Program-made: the position numbers and the translations under genes
NCBI GenBank assembly: GCA_934394585.1
Contig: CAKRQU010000032.1
Span: forward strand, 1 to 11,607
Reading direction: 5' to 3'
Origin: an uncultured Eubacteriales bacterium
Lineage (GTDB): Bacteria; Bacillota; Clostridia; Oscillospirales; CAG-272
DNA: 11,607 bases
Shown: positions 7,061 to 11,607 of the stretch, one piece after another
Layout of the letters: each line of letters opens with the position of its first letter
Numbering within the stretch: the stretch's first letter is position 1
The notes under the pieces: generated by a model
The model's database searches: none
Seen by the model: only the letters and a program-made list of their open reading frames with translations
Told to the model about the DNA's origin: nothing

Positions 7061-7497
7061 CATCTCTTTTTGTAGGCGACAAGCTCGGGCATGCTGCCGT
7101 TTACGCTGTAGCTGCATACGAGAATAAAGCTTTCGTCTGCCACCACGCCGTAGCACACGCCGATATCGGCAAAAGATATCTGTGAGCAGAGATATATATT
7201 TTTGTCGTCGAGAAATTTCACGCTTTTTCCTGAAGGGAGCGCGTAGGCGAGATTTACAAATTCGCCTGCCATCTCATGCAGTGCGTCCGTTTCGGGAATG
7301 CCGAGAGAGAGGAGGAGAGCGTTTATTTCGGCGAGCAGGGCGGATTTAAAGCTTTTGTAGGCTTCCTTTCCGCCGATTTTTATGTACTGAGCCGCGATGC
7401 ATCTGCCGCCGAAAGGACTGCCGCAGGTAGCTTCGCAACCTCGGCATTTATCTTTTATCGTGCATTCGTCGCAATTTGCGCCGCATAATGTACTCAT
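7060..7497 (-). CDS. Cys-rich small protein (DUF3795-like), last gene of the ABC operon
   Basis: This 145-residue protein of unknown function begins with a dense cysteine cluster at positions 5, 9, 12, 18, 21, 25 and 33 (CGANCDECTIKDKCRGC...). The spacing looks like a zinc- or Fe-S-binding module and resembles the short Cys-rich DUF3795-type proteins common in anaerobes; that match is from memory and unverified. The remaining ~110 residues form a soluble alpha/beta-looking part without membrane segments. Its ATG overlaps the permease stop as ATGA (7494-7497), so it is probably translated by coupling and under the same TetR control. This suggests, but does not prove, a role linked to the transporter or its stress signal. 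Confidence 0.8.
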   Translation of the reverse strand: MSTLCGANCDECTIKDKCRGCEATCGSPFGGRCIAAQYIKIGGKEAYKSFKSALLAEINALLLSLGIPETDALHEMAGEFVNLAYALPSGKSVKFLDDKNIYLCSQISFADIGVCYGVVADESFILVCSYSVNGSMPELVAYKKR

Positions 7498-8417
7498 GCT
7501 TTTTTACCTTTCGAAAGAGAAGATTTTTTATTTGAAACGATATTCATGATGACATAAATCCCGATAAGCACCGCTACGGAGCCGCAAAGTATGGCATACA
7601 TGGCGCCGACGCTCACGGTGTGACCGAAAAATTCGGGAGTGCAATCGACGCTTTTGCGTATACCCTGCATCACTTCATCGGGGAAACCGCTTTTTTCCAT
7701 TTCCGCAAATACGCCCCTCATGGCATGATTGCGCAAAAGGCTCGTCCCGTAAGTACCGGGGAAGCAGGAAAGCACATTCTGCAATGCCGTGGAGAAATTT
7801 GAAATAGGCATATATGCGCCGCAGATAAAGCCGTAGCCCGCGCTTACCACCGTGCCTATGGCAGAAGCCTGTCCCTGCGTGGAAAGCGGGAAATTCAGGC
7901 AGGAAGAAAGCGCCGTGCCGAACATGGTGAGCAGAAATACATCGAGTATCAGATAAGCCGCATCGGCAAAGGAAAGATACCAGCCGACTATGGCGAGATA
8001 GCCGAGGCATACGGCAGTCGCAGTGAGACTCACGATGAGAGTGGAAAAAAGCGTGGAAAGATAATATCCGAGGGCGAGAGTTCCGGCATTTACGGGCGCC
8101 ATGGTCAGATCATGCTTTGCGCCGGTGGTTTTATCTTTTATCATCAGCAGATTTGAGCAGAAAGCCACCGTGACGCAGCTCACCGCGAGCAGGGAAGAAA
8201 TGAGCTGACCGCCCACGCATCCGTTTATCACGCTGTCGGATATGAAAGCTCCCGCGGATTCCAGTGCGGAGCGGAAAGAATCTTCGTAAATTTTTTTCAG
8301 AAATGTGCTGTAGAGCACGAGAAGTATTACCGGGGTGATGAGGGAAGAGAAAAACATTCCTTTATCCCTGAAATATAATTTTGTATTTCGCTTTACAAGA
8401 GCGCCGAGTCCGTTCAT
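7494..8417 (-). CDS. ABC-2 type transporter permease
   Basis: This is the membrane subunit of an ABC exporter of 307 residues with about six hydrophobic segments: roughly 21-40, 70-93, 112-145, 152-175, 184-205 and 268-294. The N-terminal KRNTKLYFRDKGMFFSSLITPVI and the large loop after the first segment fit ABC-2 permeases of the drug/polysaccharide export type. It lacks an ATPase domain and must pair with the gene just upstream; the two overlap by ATGA (8414-8417). The substrate is unknown. TetR control and the DrrA-like ATPase point to efflux of a toxic compound. It ends in a basic tail (KKSSLSKGKKA), as expected for a cytoplasmic C-terminus. Confidence 0.9.
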   Translation of the reverse strand: MNGLGALVKRNTKLYFRDKGMFFSSLITPVILLVLYSTFLKKIYEDSFRSALESAGAFISDSVINGCVGGQLISSLLAVSCVTVAFCSNLLMIKDKTTGAKHDLTMAPVNAGTLALGYYLSTLFSTLIVSLTATAVCLGYLAIVGWYLSFADAAYLILDVFLLTMFGTALSSCLNFPLSTQGQASAIGTVVSAGYGFICGAYMPISNFSTALQNVLSCFPGTYGTSLLRNHAMRGVFAEMEKSGFPDEVMQGIRKSVDCTPEFFGHTVSVGAMYAILCGSVAVLIGIYVIMNIVSNKKSSLSKGKKA

Positions 8418-9328
8418 GCTTCATTGCCTCCCGTGAGTTTTTTGCCCGTGACAGAAAGGAATACATCGTCCATTTTACCTTTTGTTATTTCATAGTCGCG
8501 AAATATCTGCGGATATTTTATTATAAGCTGCGTCGCCGCCGCAGTATCCGGCACGGATATACGATACGCGTCGCGTATAGCTTGGTAAGGCGCGCCGAGC
8601 TTTTTTATATCGGCTTCGTTTGCGCCGTAAATCGTGATGAAATCGCCCGTATATGTATTTTTCAGCTCCAGCGGAGTGCCCTCTGCCGCTATCTGCCCGT
8701 GGTCGAGTATCACGACATAGTCGGCATCCGCCGCTTCTTCCATATAATGTGTGGTGAGGAAAACGGTGAGCCCTTCTTTTTTGCGCAGATCGTCCACTAC
8801 CTGCCAGAGTATTTTTCTCGTTTGCGGGTCGAGTCCCGTCGTCGGTTCGTCGAGAATGAGTATTTCGGGGCGGTGAAGCAATGCGCGCGCTATATCTATG
8901 CGCCTGCGCTGTCCGCCGGAAAGCCTGCCGAGTATGCGCTTTTCCAGATCTTCAAATTCCAGAAGCCGTGCAAGCTCCGAAAGCCGCTTTTCAAATTCTT
9001 TGCCTTTTATGCCGTAAAGTGCGGCGCGGCTTTCGAGATTATCGCGCACGGATAAATCTTTATCCAGCACGGAATTCTGAAAAACGACGCCGAGCGAGCG
9101 TTTTGTCTTTTCCGTTTCCGCATCGCAGTCGGCGCCGTTTATGCGCACGGTTCCGCCGTCTTTGGGAAGCTGACCGCAGAGTATATTTATGGTGGTGGAT
9201 TTGCCTGCGCCGTTTACGCCGAGAAAAGCGAAAAGCTCGCCTTTTTTCACGCGGAAGCTGAGATCGCGCACGGCATGCACTTCTTTGAAGCTTTTTTGCA
9301 GACCTTCTATTTCTATTATGTTTTCCAT
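8414..9328 (-). CDS. ABC transporter ATP-binding protein (DrrA-like efflux type)
   Basis: This 304-residue ATPase would power the adjacent ABC-2 permease. It shows Walker A GVNGAGKST (37-45), Q-loop Gln84 (VVFQNS), signature LSGGQ (136-140), Walker B ILILDE (156-161) and H-loop His194. A C-terminal extension of about 80 residues is typical of drug- or antibiotic-export ATPases. The start at 9328 is chosen because AAAGGA lies 6 bases upstream and this is where homology (MENIIEIEGLQKSF) begins; the longer frame from 9442 would overlap tetR. Only 17 bases separate it from the tetR stop, so the genes share a transcript. Its stop overlaps the permease start as ATGA. Confidence 0.95.
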   Translation of the reverse strand: MENIIEIEGLQKSFKEVHAVRDLSFRVKKGELFAFLGVNGAGKSTTINILCGQLPKDGGTVRINGADCDAETEKTKRSLGVVFQNSVLDKDLSVRDNLESRAALYGIKGKEFEKRLSELARLLEFEDLEKRILGRLSGGQRRRIDIARALLHRPEILILDEPTTGLDPQTRKILWQVVDDLRKKEGLTVFLTTHYMEEAADADYVVILDHGQIAAEGTPLELKNTYTGDFITIYGANEADIKKLGAPYQAIRDAYRISVPDTAAATQLIIKYPQIFRDYEITKGKMDDVFLSVTGKKLTGGNEA

Positions 9329-9334
9329 TTTCTG

Positions 9335-9340
9335 TCCTTT
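9335..9340 (-). promoter_or_regulatory. Ribosome-binding site of the ABC ATPase gene
   Basis: AAAGGA on the minus strand lies 6 bases before ATG 9326-9328, inside the 17-base gap after tetR. It fixes the start and shows that the ATPase is translated independently of tetR. Confidence 0.75.
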
Positions 9341-9345
9341 CGCAA

Positions 9346-9939
9346 TCACGTATTTTTCACGGAGTATATATTTATAAAGTGCGTAAAGTATTCGCGTATG
9401 CGCGCCGTCATCTCGTTTTTCCTGTCCGGTTCGCGGTCGCATAAACCGATGAGGAGAGTTACGGGAGCAGTATATTCAAAGGCGAGCATTTGCGGATCGT
9501 TTTTTGCTATCAGATTTTTTTCCATCATTGCCGAGAATATTTTTGTGTACATATCTTCCATTGCCGTGAGGAAATGCAGAGTGGCTGTTTTCGCTATGCG
9601 TTCGCTGCGAAATTGCTCCTGCACGAGGATTTTTCTCGTCTGTATGATTTTTGTGTCATGCACGGTGAAATTTACCTGACGCATACTCATATTGAGAAGC
9701 TCCTCCGCGGAGTCCGGCACGGGAGGAAAGCGCGTGCTTAAATGCCAGCTGTAGTATGCTTCCACTTCGTCCATGAGCGAACCCAGTATATCATCCTTGC
9801 TTTTGAAATGGCGGTAGAGTGCCGTTTTTGAAAGCTTCAGCGTGTCTGCGATATCCTGCATGGATGTGCCGTCAAATCCTTTTTGCGAAAAAAGCGCCAG
9901 TGCCGCCACGAGTATTTTGCTTTTTGTATTGTTTTCCAT
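9346..9939 (-). CDS. TetR/AcrR-family transcriptional repressor
   Basis: This 197-residue one-domain regulator has a typical TetR N-terminus: helix 1 KSKILVAALALFSQKGFDGTS, and a helix-turn-helix over about 26-48 with MQDIADTLKLSKTALYRHFKSKDDIL. The helical C-terminal part would bind a ligand and form the dimer. ATG 9937-9939 is preferred because GGAGA (9947-9951) lies 7 bases upstream, and the longer frame from 10035 would run through the promoter. It is the first gene of the operon, before the ABC ATPase, permease and Cys-rich protein. Two palindromes in its own promoter are the obvious binding sites, so it likely represses itself and the exporter until an inducer binds. The inducer is unknown. 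Confidence 0.95.
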   Translation of the reverse strand: MENNTKSKILVAALALFSQKGFDGTSMQDIADTLKLSKTALYRHFKSKDDILGSLMDEVEAYYSWHLSTRFPPVPDSAEELLNMSMRQVNFTVHDTKIIQTRKILVQEQFRSERIAKTATLHFLTAMEDMYTKIFSAMMEKNLIAKNDPQMLAFEYTAPVTLLIGLCDREPDRKNEMTARIREYFTHFINIYSVKNT

Positions 9940-9961
9940 TCTGAAATCTCCGAAAAATCTT

Positions 9962-9977
9962 GTTACCGTTCGGTAAT
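9962..9977. promoter_or_regulatory. TetR operator A, over the transcription start
   Basis: GTTACCGTTCGGTAAT: arms TTACCG and CGGTAA are perfect inverted repeats with a 2-base spacer. The predicted start of the minus-strand transcript (about 9975) falls inside it, so a bound repressor would block initiation. Confidence 0.8.
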
Positions 9978-9981
9978 TATC

Positions 9982-10010
9982 ATTATAGTTGCCAATCGGT
10001 AACTTGTCAA
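9982..10010 (-). promoter_or_regulatory. Consensus promoter of the tetR-ABC operon
   Basis: On the minus strand, TTGACA (10005-10010), exactly 17 bases and TATAAT (9982-9987) match both consensus boxes in full. Such a strong promoter fits one held off by a repressor. A/T-rich DNA upstream (10011-10034) could act as an UP element. The leader to ATG 9939 is about 35 bases. Confidence 0.88.
9988..10003. promoter_or_regulatory. TetR operator B, in the promoter spacer
   Basis: GTTGCCAATCGGTAAC is a second copy of the operator A pattern (12 of 16 positions equal) with one mismatched arm position. It fills 16 of the 17 spacer bases between -35 and -10. The centres of the two operators are 26 bp apart. 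Confidence 0.75.
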
Positions 10011-10048
10011 TAGGAAAAATTATTTTTTCAAACAAATATCACGACATA

Positions 10049-10077
10049 TTGACAAAATTCACCGCTTATGGTACACT
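10049..10077 (+). promoter_or_regulatory. Promoter of the Sel1-repeat gene
   Basis: TTGACA (10049-10054), 17 bases and TACACT (10072-10077) with an extended TG before the -10 (TGGTACACT). It diverges from the tetR promoter, with 38 bases between the two -35 boxes and no operator copy inside it, so it is probably not TetR-controlled. AGAGG at 10099-10103 is the ribosome-binding site. Confidence 0.65.
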
Positions 10078-10110
10078 TATTTTAATATAAAAGGAAAAAG
10101 AGGCATTTCT

Positions 10111-11247
10111 ATGTTTAAAGATATGAATTTTGAAGAACTGCTCGCCGCCGCGGTGGAATCAAATCCCGATGCTCTGCTGGAGCTGAGCGACAGATATCAC
10201 AAAGGGACGGGCGGCGTTCCTCAGCGCGACGAGGTAAAGGCATATACTTATGCTTTGCAGGCTTGCAGCGCGGGAAATACAGAAGCTATCGCACGCATAG
10301 CGGATTATTACGCAAAAGGAAAAGGCGGAGTGGCAAAGGACGAAGAAAAGGCGAAAACTCTGCTGCTGGAAGGCGAAAAGGCGGGCTCTATCCGTTGCCT
10401 CCAGAAAATAGCGCACAATTACAAAAACGGCGAATGCGGATTTGAAAAGGACGAAACAAAAGCCATAGAATACTGCACAAAAATAATAGCAAATCCCGCC
10501 GATGATGCGAATGTAAAGGGCTATGCATACACTTGCATCGGTTCCATTTACGAGGATGGCAGAATAGGCGCGGAAAAGGATATCAAAAAAGCGCTGACAT
10601 TTTATCAGAAGGCGGCAAAAATCGGCTATGCTTTTGCTTATGTGCTTCTTGCAAATCATAAGCGCAAGGCGTATCTGCCGGAGCTGGAAAAGACTGTTTC
10701 CATGAGCGGTGAAGAGCTCGTGACGCCGGAAGAAAAGGCTGCGGTAAAATCGAAATGTGCCGCTATCGCCGAAAATATAAATATAGCGGGCGAGCTTTAC
10801 GACGAGGCGAAAAAACTCGCCGAAAATGAAGCCGATACGCCTGTTTTCGAATGTGCGAAGGCTTACGCGGAGCAGACCGACGATGATTTTGCGCGTCTTT
10901 CTGTTTTTGAAAAGAAATTTGCTCTCGTAGATGCGGAAAATTACGACAGTGATGTCGAGCCCGTGCAGGTAGGCACCGTTTCCATTACGCTGGACAATAC
11001 TCCCGACGACGCGGATGATGACGGATATACGGAAGAAAGCGAAGATGAATACGGCGATACCGTACAGAAAAACAAAAAGCAGAGCGATGCGGATTTCAAT
11101 GCCACTATAGATGAGTGGCTCTCGAAACTGCCTTTCCTCAAAACGAAAAAATCCAAATTTATTTTCAAAGTGAGCGCTTTTTCCGTGATATGCGCGCTCC
11201 TCGCCGTACTCGTGGTGGTGCTTATCGTGAAAGCATCCAACGGCTGA
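10111..11247 (+). CDS. Sel1-repeat protein with C-terminal membrane anchor
   Basis: This 378-residue protein has about four Sel1-like (TPR-type) repeats over residues 18-172, recognisable by the A.....A..Y..G.GG...D..KA pattern (ARIADYYAKGKGGVAKDEEKA is one unit's core). A helical stretch follows to about 275, then an acidic linker rich in Asp/Glu (298-315). A single hydrophobic segment lies at 352-373, just before the C-terminus. With no signal peptide, it is most simply a tail-anchored protein with its repeats in the cytoplasm. Sel1 repeats usually serve as protein-protein docking surfaces; the partner is unknown. The start has AGAGG 7 bases upstream. It is transcribed alone, divergent from the tetR operon, and followed by a strong terminator. 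The family assignment is good, the function open. Confidence 0.88.
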   Translation: MFKDMNFEELLAAAVESNPDALLELSDRYHKGTGGVPQRDEVKAYTYALQACSAGNTEAIARIADYYAKGKGGVAKDEEKAKTLLLEGEKAGSIRCLQKIAHNYKNGECGFEKDETKAIEYCTKIIANPADDANVKGYAYTCIGSIYEDGRIGAEKDIKKALTFYQKAAKIGYAFAYVLLANHKRKAYLPELEKTVSMSGEELVTPEEKAAVKSKCAAIAENINIAGELYDEAKKLAENEADTPVFECAKAYAEQTDDDFARLSVFEKKFALVDAENYDSDVEPVQVGTVSITLDNTPDDADDDGYTEESEDEYGDTVQKNKKQSDADFNATIDEWLSKLPFLKTKKSKFIFKVSAFSVICALLAVLVVVLIVKASNG

Positions 11248-11264
11248 TAAAATATGAAAAAGAG

Positions 11265-11302
11265 AAAAATACCTTTTGCGCATGTGCAAAGGGTATTTTT
11301 TT
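11265..11302 (+). terminator. Rho-independent terminator of the Sel1-repeat gene
   Basis: AAAAATACCTTTTGC (11265-11279) pairs with GCAAAGGGTATTTTT (11286-11300) around GCATGT, with one G-U pair. The stem ends in a run of T and begins 17 bases after the stop codon. Confidence 0.92.
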
Positions 11303-11310
11303 CTTTGGGC

Positions 11311-11359
11311 AAAGAAACAAGCGGAGCGCTTTTTGTAAAAGCGCAGGAAAAGTTTCTTT
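11311..11359. repeat. Nested hairpin
   Basis: The outer stem is AAAGAAAC (11311-11318) with GTTTCTTT (11352-11359). The inner stem is GCGCTTTT (11326-11333) with AAAAGCGC (11337-11344), loop TGT. Both are perfect 8-bp stems. Confidence 0.65.
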
Positions 11360-11382
11360 TCTCCTCGCAGGAGAACGGGGGC

Positions 11383-11406
11383 GTACTTTTGCGTGACCAA
11401 AAGTAC
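11383..11406. repeat. Inverted repeat GTACTTTTG/CAAAAGTAC
   Basis: A perfect 9-bp inverted repeat with a 6-base loop CGTGAC. Without a T-tract it is not a terminator. Confidence 0.7.
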
Positions 11407-11415
11407 CAAAAGTCA

Positions 11416-11489
11416 AAAAGAGGAAAGAATTAACTCCTGTCTCGGCGACGCCGACACACACGCTGCGCGTATGTGTCAATTCCTCTTTT
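11416..11489. repeat. Long-armed hairpin with two inner stems
   Basis: AAAAGAGGAA (11416-11425) pairs with TTCCTCTTTT (11480-11489). Inside lie CGGC/GCCG (11443-11446 and 11450-11453), and GACACACACGC (11453-11463) with GCGTATGTGTC (11467-11477), which has one mismatch. The two inner stems share base 11453, so at full length one of them loses a pair. Confidence 0.65.
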
Positions 11490-11500
11490 CATCTCCTTCT

Positions 11501-11516
11501 GTCGCCTCGCGGCGAC
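11501..11516. repeat. GC-rich hairpin GTCGCC/GGCGAC
   Basis: A perfect 6-bp stem around the loop TCGC, directly after the long-armed hairpin; no T-tract follows. Confidence 0.6.
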
Positions 11517-11587
11517 CAGTGCGAACATATTGCCCCGACAGTCCAACCATAGACTAAACCGGAAGTGCAGTTCAAATCCACGCTTAA

Positions 11588-11605
11588 CACGGACTTTTGT
11601 CTGTG
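11588..11605. repeat. Hairpin at the right edge
   Basis: CACGGAC (11588-11594) pairs with GTCTGTG (11599-11605) around TTTT, with one G-U pair. Sequence after it is outside the window, so a terminator role cannot be judged. Confidence 0.5.
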
Positions 11606-11607
11606 CA

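Larger units (their letters stand above)
11303..11607. repeat. Hairpin-rich intergenic region, likely structured repeat element
   Basis: About 300 bases without a supportable gene; short open frames cross it on both strands but have no start signals or family resemblance. The stretch is packed with inverted repeats: 11311-11359 (two nested stems), 11361-11373, 11383-11406, 11416-11489 (long arm enclosing two inner stems), 11501-11516 and 11588-11605. This density far exceeds the rest of the window's intergenic DNA and looks like a dispersed palindromic element or a structured RNA. Copy number elsewhere cannot be seen here. The right part (11517-11587) shows no clear structure and runs off the window edge. 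Confidence 0.55.

Noticed and set aside
7060..9939. A defence or toxin-antitoxin system in the four-gene operon.
   Set aside because: All parts fit a TetR-regulated ABC efflux operon; no nuclease, toxin or other defence domain is visible.
10159..11409. A 416-residue minus-strand open frame opposite the Sel1-repeat gene.
   Set aside because: The plus-strand gene has promoter, ribosome site, repeats and terminator; the antisense frame has none and reads as low-complexity Phe/Arg-rich sequence.
11550..11580. tRNA-like boxes: TAGACTAAACCGG followed by GCAGTTCAAATCCA.
   Set aside because: The two boxes are only a few bases apart, leaving no room for an anticodon arm, and no acceptor stem or 5-bp T-stem can be formed.

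Overview
The window looks like chromosomal DNA from a Firmicutes-type bacterium, probably a gut-dwelling member of the Clostridia or a close relative. This rests on strong AGGAG/AAAGGA ribosome-binding sites, SigA-type promoters (TTGAAA or TTGACA, 17 bases, TATAAT), A/T-rich intergenic stretches, a Firmicutes-style FtsH and a family 3 glycosidase without a signal peptide. The species cannot be told from sequence alone. No phage, CRISPR, rRNA or tRNA genes are seen.

Layout, left to right. (1) Positions 1-73 hold the last codons of a plus-strand gene, followed by a perfect 13-bp hairpin (61-92) that overlaps its stop codon. (2) Positions 145-2693, minus strand, hold one long ECF-sigma-like gene broken by a one-base frameshift in a five-base homopolymer at 1383-1387. 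The first part encodes sigma regions 2 and 4 plus a helical, TPR-like segment. The second part continues the same protein in the -1 frame. A domain motif repeated on both sides of the break shows they belong together (849 residues if restored). (3) Positions 2986-4803 encode the membrane protease FtsH, transcribed divergently from the sigma gene. (4) Positions 4928-7030 encode a cytoplasmic GH3 beta-glycosidase with its own promoter. A shared, bidirectional terminator separates it from the next, convergent operon. (5) Positions 7060-9939, minus strand, form a four-gene operon: a TetR regulator, an ABC ATPase, an ABC-2 permease and a small Cys-rich protein. The last three are joined by ATGA stop/start overlaps. 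The operon promoter has consensus -35 and -10 boxes. One TTACCG/CGGTAA-type operator fills its spacer and a second covers the expected transcription start. This is a textbook layout for an autoregulated efflux operon. (6) Positions 10111-11247, plus strand, encode a Sel1-repeat protein with an acidic linker and a single C-terminal membrane anchor, followed by a strong terminator. (7) Positions 11303-11607 contain no convincing gene. They hold a dense series of perfect or near-perfect hairpins that looks like a structured intergenic repeat element.

The most interesting items are the frameshifted sigma factor with its very large, duplicated-domain C-terminal extension, the doubly operated TetR promoter, and the hairpin-rich element at the right end. 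No complete new multi-gene system is evident. The four-gene operon with its terminal Cys-rich protein is the closest to an uncharacterised functional unit.
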